Below, piece by piece: positions 38,640-48,065 of a stretch of 49,191 bases of DNA. The notes under the pieces are model-generated. The model searched no databases, had not been told where the DNA came from, and saw only the letters and a list, made by a program, of their open reading frames with translations. Origin of the DNA: Betaproteobacteria bacterium SCGC AG-212-J23 (GTDB lineage: Bacteria > Pseudomonadota > Gammaproteobacteria > Burkholderiales > SG8-39). The position numbers were made by a program, and so were the translations under genes. The stretch is taken from positions 1 to 49,191 of the forward strand of contig LSTF01000002.1 in the NCBI GenBank assembly GCA_001644455.1, in the 5' to 3' direction. Positions within the stretch are counted from its first letter, which is position 1; every line of letters begins with the position of its first letter.

Positions 38640-39239
38640 ATGCTCGAAGCATCCGGCCTGCAATGCGCTCGTCAAGGCCGCACTCTTTTCCGCTCCCTGA
38701 CCTTCTCCGTCGCCGCCGGCGAGCGGTTGCGCATCGCCGGAGCGAACGGCAGCGGCAAGACGAGCCTGCTGCGCATCCTATGCGGCCTGCTCGCGCCGAA
38801 CGAGGGCGAGGTGCGCTGGAAAGGCGCTCCGATCGGGACCTTGAAAGAGGAGTACACGAAGGAGATCGTCTATCTCGGCCACGCGCCGGCGGTGAAGGAC
38901 GATCTCACGCCGGCCGAGAACCTGGAAATTTCGTGCAAGTTGGCGGGACTGACGGTCAAAGCGGACGCCGGGCTCGCCCGACTCGGCGTGCCGGCAGATG
39001 TGCCGGTACGCAAGCTCTCGCAGGGTCAGCGCCGCCGCGCGGCGCTCGCGCGCCTGGCGGTGAGCGAGTCGGTTCCACTGTGGCTGCTCGACGAACCCTA
39101 CGCCGCGCTCGACACGCAGGCGGCGGCGACGGTCGACGCGCTGATCGCCGCGCACGCCGCGCGCGGCGGCGCGGTGATCTTCACCACACACCAGGAAACC
39201 GGCGCCGGCGCCTCGCGGGTCCTGGAGCTGCATGGTTGA
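38640..39239 (+). CDS. ccmA: Heme exporter ATP-binding protein CcmA
   Basis: GANGSGKTSLLRILCGLL Walker A, LSQGQRRRAALARLAV signature. Confidence 0.95.
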   Translation: MLEASGLQCARQGRTLFRSLTFSVAAGERLRIAGANGSGKTSLLRILCGLLAPNEGEVRWKGAPIGTLKEEYTKEIVYLGHAPAVKDDLTPAENLEISCKLAGLTVKADAGLARLGVPADVPVRKLSQGQRRRAALARLAVSESVPLWLLDEPYAALDTQAAATVDALIAAHAARGGAVIFTTHQETGAGASRVLELHG

Positions 39240-39900
39240 GGCAGTGCTTTGCGTCGTGCGCCGCGACCTGCTGCTCGCCTGGCGGCGGCGCAGCGATATC
39301 GCGACGGCGCTGCTGTTCTTCATCATCGTCGCCAGCCTGTTCCCGCTCGGGATCGGCTTCGAACCGAACCTGCTGCGCGCCATCGCGCCGGGCGTGATCT
39401 GGGTGGCGGCGCTGCTCTCGTCGATGCTCTCGCTCTCGCGTCTTTTCGCCGCCGACCACGCCGACGGCACGCTCGAGCAGATGCTGCTCGGGGCGTCGCC
39501 GCTCGGCGTCATCGCCGCCGCCAAGGCCGCGGCGCACTGGATCGTCTCGGGATTGCCGCTGGCGCTGATCGCGCCGCTCATCGCCCTGCAATACGATCTT
39601 CCCGCCGCGCTCACCCCGGTGCTTGCACTATCATTGCTGCTCGGCACGCCGGTGCTGAGCCTGATCGGCGCCATCGGCGCGGCGTTGACGCTCGGCGTGC
39701 GCGGCGGAGGAATTCTTCTTTCGCTGCTGGTGTTGCCGCTGTACGTGCCGGTGTTGATTCTCGGCGCAGGGAGCGTCGAGATGGCGTCCGCGGGAATGGG
39801 GGGTGATGGGCAGCTGCTGCTTCTGGCGGCGCTGCTCGTAGCGTCGTGTGCGTTCGCCCCATGGGCGATCGCCTCGGCGCTGAGGATATCGATGGAATGA
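39232..39900 (+). CDS. ccmB: Heme exporter protein CcmB
   Basis: Multi-TM, LFFIIVASLFPLGIGFEPNLLRAIAPGVIWVAALLSSMLSL. Confidence 0.95.
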   Translation: MVEAVLCVVRRDLLLAWRRRSDIATALLFFIIVASLFPLGIGFEPNLLRAIAPGVIWVAALLSSMLSLSRLFAADHADGTLEQMLLGASPLGVIAAAKAAAHWIVSGLPLALIAPLIALQYDLPAALTPVLALSLLLGTPVLSLIGAIGAALTLGVRGGGILLSLLVLPLYVPVLILGAGSVEMASAGMGGDGQLLLLAALLVASCAFAPWAIASALRISME

Positions 39901-40592
39901 ACTGGTTCTGGTACGCATCGCCGCAGACTTTCGACCCGCTCGCCGGACGCATGGCGCCGTGGTTCGCACTTGCCGCCGCGCTGCTTGCGGCTGCCGGCCT
40001 TTATGTCGGCTTCTTCGTCGCGCCGACCGACGCGCAGCAGGGCGAGGTCTACCGCATCATCTTCATCCACGTGCCGGCGGCGTGGCTGTCGATGTTCATC
40101 TATCTGGTGATGGCGTTCTGGGCGGCGCTCGGCCTCGCCTTCAACACCCGCCTCTCCGGCATGATGGCGAGCGCGCTCGCGCCCACCGGCGCGCTGTTCA
40201 CCTTCATCGCGCTCTGGACCGGATCGCTGTGGGGCCGGCCGACCTGGGGTACCTACTGGGTGTGGGACGCGCGCCTCACTTCGGAGCTGGTGCTGCTCTT
40301 CCTCTATCTCGGCTTCATCGCCCTGCAGGCGGCGATCGACGATCCGCGCCGCGCCGACCGCGCCGGCGCGCTGCTCGCGATCGTCGGCGCGGTCAACATC
40401 CCGATCATCCACTACTCGGTGGTGTGGTGGAACACGCTGCACCAGGGCGCCTCGGTGAGCGTGACCCGCGGCGCGAGCATGCAGTCGCAGATGCTGATCG
40501 CGATGCTGCTGATGGCGCTCGGCTTCTGGATGTACAGCATCGCCGTGACGCTGGTGCGGGTTCGCTGCATCATGCGGGAAAGGGAAGCATGA
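39897..40592 (+). CDS. ccmC: Heme exporter protein CcmC
   Basis: MNWFWYASPQTFDPLAG..., WGTYWVWDARLTSELVLLFLYLG WWD motif. Confidence 0.96.
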   Translation: MNWFWYASPQTFDPLAGRMAPWFALAAALLAAAGLYVGFFVAPTDAQQGEVYRIIFIHVPAAWLSMFIYLVMAFWAALGLAFNTRLSGMMASALAPTGALFTFIALWTGSLWGRPTWGTYWVWDARLTSELVLLFLYLGFIALQAAIDDPRRADRAGALLAIVGAVNIPIIHYSVVWWNTLHQGASVSVTRGASMQSQMLIAMLLMALGFWMYSIAVTLVRVRCIMREREA

Positions 40593-40696
40593 GCGACCAC
40601 GCCTTCTACCTGTGGGGCGCCTACGCCGTGACCTTCGTTCTTTTGTTTCTTGAAGTCATTTTTCTTCTGAAGAGAAAGCGTGAAGCCAAGGCATAG
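40589..40696 (+). CDS. ccmD: Heme exporter protein CcmD
   Basis: [35 protein letters not shown] between ccmC and ccmE. Confidence 0.9.
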   Translation: MSDHAFYLWGAYAVTFVLLFLEVIFLLKRKREAKA

Positions 40697-41120
40697 GAAG
40701 CTCGCCGCGATCGGCGGCGGCGTCGTCGCGCTCGGCATCGTCGTCGCGCTGGTGCTGACCGCGTTCCAGAAGAACCTGGTGTTCTTCTTCAGCCCGACCC
40801 AGGTCGCGGCGAAGGAAGCGCCCCTGGGGCGTACTTTCCGCATCGGCGGCATCGTCGAGCCGGGCAGCGTGAAGCGCGATGGCGTCGACGTCCGCTTCGT
40901 CGTCACCGACACTGCGCAGGGCCTGCCGGTGGTGTTCAGCGGGGCGCTTCCCGACCTGTTCCGCGAAGGCAAGATGGTCGTGGCGCAGGGCCAGCTCCGC
41001 GAAGACGGCGTGTTCCATGCCCGCGAGGTGCTCGCCAAGCACGACGAGAACTACATGCCGCCCGAAGCGAAGGAGGCGGTCGAAAAGGCGCACCAGGCCG
41101 CCAAAAAGGGCAAGCCATGA
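40680..41120 (+). CDS. ccmE: Cytochrome c heme chaperone CcmE
   Basis: GTG start; [16 protein letters not shown], heme-binding [11 protein letters not shown]. Confidence 0.96.
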   Translation: MKPRHRKLAAIGGGVVALGIVVALVLTAFQKNLVFFFSPTQVAAKEAPLGRTFRIGGIVEPGSVKRDGVDVRFVVTDTAQGLPVVFSGALPDLFREGKMVVAQGQLREDGVFHAREVLAKHDENYMPPEAKEAVEKAHQAAKKGKP

Positions 41121-43024
41121 TTCCCGAGCTCGGACAATTCGCGCTTTCGCTGGCGCTCGCCACGGCGCTTTTCCAGACGCTCGGCCTGAGCGGCCGCTTC
41201 GAAGGCCACGCGCGCGCCGCCGCGCAGGGGCAGGCGCTGCTCGTCGCGTTCGCCTTCGGCTGCCTGGTGCATTCCTTCGTCAGCAACGACTTCTCGGTGG
41301 CTTACGTGGCGATGAACTCGAACAGCGCCCTGCCGCTGCACTATCGCGTCGCCGGCGCCTGGGGCGGTCACGAGGGGTCGCTCCTCCTCTGGACGCTCAT
41401 GCTCGGCGCGTGGATGAGCGCAGTCAGCCTCTTCAGCCGGCACCTTCCCGAGGGCATGGCGGCGCGCGTGCTCGGCGTGATGGGCCTGATCAGCGCCGGC
41501 TTCCTCGCCTTCATGCTGTTCACGTCCAATCCCTTCGACCGGCTGCTGCCGGCGCCGGCCGACGGCCGCGATCTCAACCCGCTCCTGCAGGACCCGGGCA
41601 TGGTGTTCCATCCGCCGATGCTCTACATGGGCTACGTCGGCTTCTCGGTGGCCTTCTCCTTCGCCGTCGCGGCGCTGCTCTCCGGGCGTCTCGACGCGGC
41701 CTGGGCGCGCTGGTCGCGGCCGTGGACGACGGTGGCGTGGATGTTCCTCACCGTCGGCATCGCGCTCGGCAGCGGCTGGGCGTACTACGAGCTCGGCTGG
41801 GGCGGCTGGTGGTTCTGGGATCCGGTGGAGAACGCTTCCTTCATGCCCTGGCTGGTCGGCACCGCCCTGATCCACTCGCTGGCGGTGACCGAGAAGCGCG
41901 GCGCGTTCCGCAGCTGGACGGTGCTGCTCGCGATCGTCGCCTTCGGCCTGTCGCTGCTCGGCACCTTCCTCGTGCGCTCGGGCGTGCTTACCTCGGTGCA
42001 TGCCTTCGCGGTCGATCCGAAGCGCGGCATCTTCATCCTCGGCCTGTTCGTTCTCTTCATCGGCGGCGCGCTGGCGCTCTACGCCTGGCGCACCTCGCGC
42101 ATCGGCCTCGGCGGGGAATTCTCGGGCGTCTCGAGGGAGTCCTTCCTGCTGGCGAACAACGTGCTGCTGGTCGCCGCGGCGGGCACCGTTTTCCTCGGCA
42201 CCCTCTATCCGCTCGCGATCGACGCGTTCGGCGCGGGCAAGATCTCCGTCGGCCCGCCGTATTTCGAGGCGGTGTTCGTGCCGCTGATGGCGCCGGCGCT
42301 GTTCCTCATGGGCGTCGGACCGCTCGCGCGCTGGAAGCGCTCCAGCCTGCCGGAGCTGGCGGTGCTGCTGCGCTGGGCGCTCGCGGTGAGCCTCGCCGTC
42401 GGCCTGCTCCTGCCGCTCGCCATGGGAACGTGGCACGCGATGGTCGGCTTCGGATTGACACTCGCCATCTGGATCGTCCTCACGGCCCTGCTCACGCTGA
42501 GAAAGGGTTGGCGACAACCCCGGGCGCACTACGGCATGGTCGTCGCGCACATCGGCGTCGCGGTGTTCGTCGTCGGCGTGACGCTGGTCAAGGGCTACGA
42601 CGCCGAGAAGGACGTGAAGCTGCGCGCCGGCGAGACGGTCGAGCTGAACGGCTACGTTTTCCGCCTCGACGACGTGATCGACGTGCGCGGCCCCAACTAC
42701 CTCGCGGCGCGCGGCCACATCACGGTCACCCGCGAGGGCAAGCCGGTCGCGAAGCTCGCGCCGGAGAAGCGCGTCTATACCGTGCAGGAAATGCCGATGA
42801 CCGAGGCGGCGATCGATCCTGGCCTGACGCGCGACCTCTATGTTTCGCTCGGCGATTCGCTCGGCGACGGCACCTGGCTGGTGAAGGTGCAGGTGAAGCC
42901 GTTCGTCGACTGGATCTGGGTGGGTTGCCTGATCATGGCGCTCGGCGGGTTCCTCGCCGCGAGCGACCGCCGCTACCGCTTCGCCTTGCAAAAAGACCCC
43001 GCGCTCGCCAAGAGCATCGCGTGA
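41117..43024 (+). CDS. ccmF: Cytochrome c heme lyase CcmF
   Basis: [43 protein letters not shown]. Confidence 0.96.
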   Translation: MIPELGQFALSLALATALFQTLGLSGRFEGHARAAAQGQALLVAFAFGCLVHSFVSNDFSVAYVAMNSNSALPLHYRVAGAWGGHEGSLLLWTLMLGAWMSAVSLFSRHLPEGMAARVLGVMGLISAGFLAFMLFTSNPFDRLLPAPADGRDLNPLLQDPGMVFHPPMLYMGYVGFSVAFSFAVAALLSGRLDAAWARWSRPWTTVAWMFLTVGIALGSGWAYYELGWGGWWFWDPVENASFMPWLVGTALIHSLAVTEKRGAFRSWTVLLAIVAFGLSLLGTFLVRSGVLTSVHAFAVDPKRGIFILGLFVLFIGGALALYAWRTSRIGLGGEFSGVSRESFLLANNVLLVAAAGTVFLGTLYPLAIDAFGAGKISVGPPYFEAVFVPLMAPALFLMGVGPLARWKRSSLPELAVLLRWALAVSLAVGLLLPLAMGTWHAMVGFGLTLAIWIVLTALLTLRKGWRQPRAHYGMVVAHIGVAVFVVGVTLVKGYDAEKDVKLRAGETVELNGYVFRLDDVIDVRGPNYLAARGHITVTREGKPVAKLAPEKRVYTVQEMPMTEAAIDPGLTRDLYVSLGDSLGDGTWLVKVQVKPFVDWIWVGCLIMALGGFLAASDRRYRFALQKDPALAKSIA

Positions 43025-43542
43025 AGCTGGCCTGGACCCTCGGCATCTTCGTCGCCCTCGTCGTCCTGCTCGCCGTCGGGCTGCGCCTCGATCCGCGCGA
43101 GGTGCCCTCGCCGCTGATCGGCAAGCCGGCGCCGGCGTTCGAGCTGCCGCTGCTCGCCGCGCCCGACAAGACCTTCTCGCAGAAGGACATGCTCGGCAAG
43201 GTCTGGGTGCTGAACGTGTGGGCTTCCTGGTGCGCGCCGTGCCTCGTCGAGCACCCGCAGATCACGCGCCTCGCCGCGAGCGGCGTCGCGCCGGTGGTGG
43301 GCCTCAACTACAAGGACTTGCGCGAGGACGCGCTGCCCTGGCTGGCGCGCAACGGCAATCCGTTCGTCGCCACGGTCTACGACAGCGCGGGGCGCATCGC
43401 CATCGACTACGGCGTGTATGGCGTACCCGAGACCTACGTCATCGACCGCAAGGGCGTGATTCGCTACAAGCGCATCGGTCCGGTGACGCCCGAAATCCTC
43501 AAGGAAAAGATCGAGCCGCTTTTGCGAGAGTTGAATGCATAG
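43021..43542 (+). CDS. ccmG: Thiol:disulfide interchange protein DsbE/CcmG
   Basis: VWVLNVWASWCAPCLVEHPQI thioredoxin-like CxxC motif. Confidence 0.95.
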   Translation: MKLAWTLGIFVALVVLLAVGLRLDPREVPSPLIGKPAPAFELPLLAAPDKTFSQKDMLGKVWVLNVWASWCAPCLVEHPQITRLAASGVAPVVGLNYKDLREDALPWLARNGNPFVATVYDSAGRIAIDYGVYGVPETYVIDRKGVIRYKRIGPVTPEILKEKIEPLLRELNA

Positions 43543-43948
43543 GTTTCTGCTCGTGCTGGTCTGCGGCCTCGCCTTTGCTCAGGAAGACCCGGCCCTCGAG
43601 AAGCGCGTGCACGATCTTTCCAGCGAGCTGCGCTGCCTCGTCTGCCAGAACCAGACGCTCGCCGATTCCAGCGCGCCGCTCGCCGTCGATCTCCGCAACC
43701 AGGTGCGCGAGCAGCTGAAAGGCGGCAAGAGCGAGCGCGACGTGATCGATTTCCTGGTGGCGCGCTACGGCGACTTCGTGCTCTACCGGCCGCCGCTCAA
43801 GGCGAGCACGGTGCTGCTCTGGACGGGACCGTTCATCCTGCTCGCGTTCGGCCTGCTTTTTCTGGTTCTGAGAATAAGGCGAAAAGCGCCGCCGGCGCCC
43901 GAGCTTTCGGCTGCCGACCGCGAGCGCGCGGCGAAGCTCCTGGAATGA
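43535..43948 (+). CDS. ccmH: Cytochrome c maturation protein CcmH
   Basis: SSELRCLVCQNQTLADSSAPLAVDLR (LRCxxC), DFVLYRPP. Confidence 0.95.
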   Translation: MHRFLLVLVCGLAFAQEDPALEKRVHDLSSELRCLVCQNQTLADSSAPLAVDLRNQVREQLKGGKSERDVIDFLVARYGDFVLYRPPLKASTVLLWTGPFILLAFGLLFLVLRIRRKAPPAPELSAADRERAAKLLE

Positions 43949-45093
43949 TCCTCTTCGCCGTTCTCGCGACGCTGCTCGCCGCGCTGCTGCTCGCCTGGCT
44001 CTTCTGGCCGGCGCGCCGGCGGCGCGAGGTGTCGGCGCGCGAGGCCAACATCTCGATCTATCGCGACCAGCTGCGCGAGCTCGAAGCCGATCTCGCCGCC
44101 GGCAAGGTCGTGCGCGAGGACTACGAGCGCTCGCGCCGCGAGCTGGAGGGACGCCTGCTCGACGACGTCGCCGCGGCCGAGACGGCGGCGCCTCGCGCTC
44201 GCGCGGCATGGTCGTGGGCGGCGGGCGCGGTGATCCCGCTGCTCGCGCTCGCCGTCTACTTCACGGTCGGCAGCCCGAGCATGATCCAGCGCGAGGCCGA
44301 GCACATGGTGACCGCGCAGCAGGTCGAGGCGATGGTGGCCCGCCTCGCCGCGCGGCTGCGCGAGAACCCGGACGACGTCGACGGCTGGAGGCTGCTCGGC
44401 CGCTCCTATAGCGCGCTCGGCCGCTTCCCCGAGGCCGCCGACGCCTACGCGAGGGCGGCCACCAAGGCGCCGCGCGACCCGCAGCTGCTCGCCGATTTCG
44501 CCGATGCGCTGGGCATGGCGCGCGGCCAGAGCCTGCAGGGCGAGCCGGAGAAGCTGGTGCTGCGCGCCCTCGAAATCGATCCGAGGAACCTGAAGGCGCT
44601 GGCGCTTGCCGGTACCGCGGCGTTCGAGCGCAAGGATTTCCAGAAAGCGGCCGACACCTGGCGGCGGATGCTCGACGTCGTGCCCGCGGGCAGCGAGGAC
44701 GCGCGGGCGATCCAGGCCAACATCGACGAGGCGCTGGCGCTGAAGGGCAGCCGCGTGCTGCGCGGCGAAGTGCGGCTCTCGGAAAAGCTCAAGGGCAAGA
44801 CCTCGCCCGACGACCTGGTGTTCATCTTCGCGCGCGCGGTCGAGGGCCCGCCGATGCCCCTCGCCGTGCTGCGCAAGCGCGTGCGCGACCTGCCGACGAG
44901 CTTCGCCCTCGACGACAGCATGGCGATGACGCCGGCCGCGAAGCTCTCCAACTATCCGCGCGTCGTCATCTCGGCGCGCGTTTCGAAAAGCGGCGTCGCC
45001 AATCCCCAGGCCGGCGACCTGCAGGGCGCGAGCAAGCCGGTGGCGAACGACGCGAGCGGGGTGCGGATCACGATCGACACGGTAGTGCGCTGA
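43945..45093 (+). CDS. ccmI: Cytochrome c maturation TPR protein CcmI
   Basis: SIYRDQLRELEADLAAGKV, TPR region AMVARLAARLRENPDDVDGWRLLGRSYSALGRF. Confidence 0.93.
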   Translation: MILFAVLATLLAALLLAWLFWPARRRREVSAREANISIYRDQLRELEADLAAGKVVREDYERSRRELEGRLLDDVAAAETAAPRARAAWSWAAGAVIPLLALAVYFTVGSPSMIQREAEHMVTAQQVEAMVARLAARLRENPDDVDGWRLLGRSYSALGRFPEAADAYARAATKAPRDPQLLADFADALGMARGQSLQGEPEKLVLRALEIDPRNLKALALAGTAAFERKDFQKAADTWRRMLDVVPAGSEDARAIQANIDEALALKGSRVLRGEVRLSEKLKGKTSPDDLVFIFARAVEGPPMPLAVLRKRVRDLPTSFALDDSMAMTPAAKLSNYPRVVISARVSKSGVANPQAGDLQGASKPVANDASGVRITIDTVVR

Positions 45094-45109
45094 AGGCTTT
45101 CCTGCACGG

Positions 45110-45952
45110 CTAGGGTCCCTGCCGCACGGTAAGGCCGCCTTCGCCGACGCCGGCTGCCAGCCAGCGCACGAAGGGCGATCCCCAGACTTCGACGCGTCGC
45201 ACGCCGGGAATCGGCTCGTCGTCGTGAAAGAGATGCGTGTCGCCGTGCACCAGCGTCACGCGGCCCGGCATGCGCTCACCGAGCGCGGCGAGCCTGGCGC
45301 GGAGCTCGGCGTAGCCGTCGTGCGGCAGCACGACGAACGGATTGGCCTGCATGAGCACGATCAGCCCGCGCTTGCCCTGCGCGGCGCGCACCGCTTCGTC
45401 GAGCCACGCGTACACCGCCTTCATGCGCGCGCCGTGCTCCTCGGCGTGGGTCACGTTGTTGTTGCTGCCCTGGACATTGAGAGCGACGAACACGAACCCG
45501 CCGGCCTCCCAGCGGACATGCTCGCAGTACTCGCCCGGCTGCCGCTCGAGCGGGATCCTTTCCTGGAAGCAGAAGGTCCTGCGCCAGGCCGCCAGGCGGC
45601 CGAGCTGGTCCTTGCAGTCGGTCCACTCGTTGTCGCCGGGCAGCAGGACGAACGGGTGGCGGATGCGGCCGAATTGCGCCTTGCGCGCCTGCAGCCATTC
45701 GTCGTTGCAGGCGTTGCGCGCCGAGCCGATGTCGCCCACGTGCACGACGAACGCGAGATCGGCGCGGTTGATCGCGTCGATCACGCCTTCGAGCCGCTGG
45801 ATCTCGCCGTCGTTGTACGGCGTGTCGCCGAGCAGGCCGAACGGGATCGCGTCCCCCGGCGGCGGCGGCGCCGAAGCGCAGCCCGCCAGCAGCAGCACGA
45901 GAAGAAATCTAGACGCCGTAGGCCTTGCGCAGCAGGGAAAGGGGGTGCGCAC
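45110..45952 (-). CDS. Metallophosphoesterase-like lipoprotein
   Basis: Lipobox LLLAGCASAPPPPG; HVGDIGSARN, LLPGDNEWTD, VTLVHGDTHLFH. Confidence 0.8.
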   Translation of the reverse strand: MRTPFPCCARPTASRFLLVLLLAGCASAPPPPGDAIPFGLLGDTPYNDGEIQRLEGVIDAINRADLAFVVHVGDIGSARNACNDEWLQARKAQFGRIRHPFVLLPGDNEWTDCKDQLGRLAAWRRTFCFQERIPLERQPGEYCEHVRWEAGGFVFVALNVQGSNNNVTHAEEHGARMKAVYAWLDEAVRAAQGKRGLIVLMQANPFVVLPHDGYAELRARLAALGERMPGRVTLVHGDTHLFHDDEPIPGVRRVEVWGSPFVRWLAAGVGEGGLTVRQGP

Positions 45953-47246
45953 GCTGCGCCTGCCGCTTCTCTTCGCCCATGCCCTGCATGATGTGGCGTG
46001 CCGCGATCGGGCAATCGGAGCTGACGTAATCGGGTCGTGGCTCGGCCATCATGCGGAACACCGGCCGGCCGATCTTCATCGAATTGTCGAAGTACTCCTG
46101 CTTCACGCCCCAGGTGCCGTCGTGCCCGGCGCAGCGCTCGACCACGGTCACCTGCGTGCCGGGGATGCTCTCCAGCATCTCGCGCGTCTTCTGGCCCATG
46201 TTCTGCACCCGGGAGTGGCAGGGGATGTGATACGAGATTTTCCCGAGCGCCTGCTTGAAGTCGTTTTTCAGGAGTTTCTCTTTTTTCCTCGAAACAAAAT
46301 ATTCGAACGGATCGAACATGGCGTCGCGCACGGCCAGGGTGTCGGGGTCGTCCGGGTACATGAGCGGCAGCTCCTGCTTGAACATCAGCGCGCAGGAAGG
46401 TACCGGGGCGAGGATGGCAAAGCCATCGCGGGCGTAGCGCGCCAGGACGGGGATATTTTTTTTCTTCAGGGAGTCCACGCCTTTCAAGTCGCCGAGCTCG
46501 AGCTTCGGCATCCCGCAGCAGACCTCCTCGTCGACCAGCACGTAGGGGATCTCGTTGTGGGTGAGGAGCGCGAGGAGATCGTGGCCGAGCTGCGGCTCGT
46601 TGTAGTTGCCGAAGCAGGTGGCGAAGACCGCGACCTTGCCCGGCGTCTCCTTGCCGTTCTTCACCGCGAAGGCGGGCGAAGCGACCGCATGGCTGCGGAA
46701 CTTGTGCGGGGCGTAGGGTGGAAGTTCTCTGTCCTTGTGCACGCCTAGCGTCGATTGAAGGATTTGCCTTGAAAAACCATTCTTGTTCACTGCGTTCACC
46801 GTCTGGGCCACGACCGGGATGGCGGCCAGCTTGCCGATGGCGTCAGTGGAGGAGAGCAGGCGGTCCCTGAATGGGGCGTTTGAACTGCGGCCCTTCTCGA
46901 ACTTCACCGCTTTGGCGCGCAACATGACATGCGGGAAGTCGACGTTCCACGGGTGCGGCGGAACGTACGGGCATTTCGTCATGTAGCAGAGATCGCAGAG
47001 ATAGCACTGGTCGACGACCTTGCCATAGTCCTCCTTCTTCACGCCGTCGACCTCCATCGTCGGCGAGGCGTCGACCAGGTCGAACAGCGTCGGGAAGGTG
47101 GTGCAGAGGCTGACGCAGCGGCGGCAGCCGTGGCAGATGTCGAAGATCCGCTCCAGCTCCTTCTCGGTCTTCGCCGGGTCGCGGAATTCCTCGCTCTTCC
47201 AGTCGAGCGGGTGCCGGGTGGGGGCTTCGAGCGAGCCTTCGCGCAT
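45909..47246 (-). CDS. Fe-S oxidoreductase with two 4Fe-4S sites and CCG domains (GlpC/HdrD-like)
   Basis: CHGCRRCVSLC, CYLCDLCYMTKCP; ...CFGNYNEPQLGHDL...CCGMP and ...CHSRVQNMG...CAGHDG. Confidence 0.88.
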   Translation of the reverse strand: MREGSLEAPTRHPLDWKSEEFRDPAKTEKELERIFDICHGCRRCVSLCTTFPTLFDLVDASPTMEVDGVKKEDYGKVVDQCYLCDLCYMTKCPYVPPHPWNVDFPHVMLRAKAVKFEKGRSSNAPFRDRLLSSTDAIGKLAAIPVVAQTVNAVNKNGFSRQILQSTLGVHKDRELPPYAPHKFRSHAVASPAFAVKNGKETPGKVAVFATCFGNYNEPQLGHDLLALLTHNEIPYVLVDEEVCCGMPKLELGDLKGVDSLKKKNIPVLARYARDGFAILAPVPSCALMFKQELPLMYPDDPDTLAVRDAMFDPFEYFVSRKKEKLLKNDFKQALGKISYHIPCHSRVQNMGQKTREMLESIPGTQVTVVERCAGHDGTWGVKQEYFDNSMKIGRPVFRMMAEPRPDYVSSDCPIAARHIMQGMGEEKRQAQRAHPLSLLRKAYGV

Positions 47247-47257
47247 GGGCGGCAAGC

Positions 47258-47779
47258 TTACAACGGGCGCACGACGATCAACTCGGTTCCATCGCGCGCC
47301 TGGCGCGTGAAGCCGAGCTTCGCCGCCAGGTCGAGCATTTCCCGGTTGTCGTCGAGGATCCGGCCGTACAGCGCCTGGTAGCCGGCGCGCCGCGCCAGGT
47401 CGCACAGGCGCTCGAGCAGCCTGCGGCCGATGCCCTTCGCCTGCCACGCGTCGGCCACGGTGAGGGCGAACTCCGCGTTGGCACCGTCGCCGGTCGGCGC
47501 GTAGCGGCCGACGGCGACGAACTCGCCTCCGGCGGGGTCGAGCACCACCAGCGCCAGCGAGCGCCGCTGGTCGACGTTGGTGAAGCGCTCGAGCAGGCTC
47601 GGCGGCAGCGCGTTCAGGTGCTGCATGAAGCGCTGGTAGCGCGAGCGCTCCGAGAGGCCGTGGAAGAAGCGGACCAGGCGCGGCGCATCGTCGGGCCGGA
47701 TGGACCGCAGCGGCAGGCGCGCGCCGTCGGCGAGAGCGATCTCGCCCTCGAGCCCGACCGGGTCGCGGCGCACCTCCAT
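47258..47779 (-). CDS. GNAT family N-acetyltransferase
   Basis: LTVADAWQAKGIGRRLLERLCDLARRAGYQALYGRIL. Confidence 0.9.
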   Translation of the reverse strand: MEVRRDPVGLEGEIALADGARLPLRSIRPDDAPRLVRFFHGLSERSRYQRFMQHLNALPPSLLERFTNVDQRRSLALVVLDPAGGEFVAVGRYAPTGDGANAEFALTVADAWQAKGIGRRLLERLCDLARRAGYQALYGRILDDNREMLDLAAKLGFTRQARDGTELIVVRPL

Positions 47780-47806
47780 GGGTGCGCCGACTGTACCGCT
47801 AAAGGG

Positions 47807-47980
47807 CTATTTCTTGCCTTGGGCGGCGTCGCGCACGTTCTCGCCGGCCTTCTCGATGCTGCGGCCCGCCTTGTCGGCGGCGTTGTCGATACTCCGGCCG
47901 GCTTTCTCGGCAGGACCTTCGCGCTGGCAGCCGGCAAGAGCGAGGGCGGCGAGCACGATCGTGATGGAGAGAATTCGCAT
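47807..47980 (-). CDS. Small entericidin-like lipoprotein (57 aa)
   Basis: Minus-strand ATG 47980; MRILSITIVLAALALAGCQREGPAEKAGRSIDNAADKAGRSIEKAGENVRDAAQGKK; lipobox; below the ORF-track length cutoff. Confidence 0.75.
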   Translation of the reverse strand: MRILSITIVLAALALAGCQREGPAEKAGRSIDNAADKAGRSIEKAGENVRDAAQGKK

Positions 47981-48065
47981 AGCCGGCCATTCTCGGGCGC
48001 CGGGTCAGGTCCGTCTTGGCGCTGGCGCGCGGGAGCATGGTTCAAACGGCGTACTCTTGGGCGCG

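Noticed and set aside
36578-38641. 687-aa minus-strand ORF antisense to the MtrB-like porin
   Set aside because: Val/Arg/Asp-rich shadow ORF of a GC-rich beta-barrel gene; no domain recognisable.
41051-42991. 646-aa minus-strand ORF antisense to ccmF
   Set aside because: Glu/Arg/His-rich shadow frame; ccmF is certain on the plus strand.
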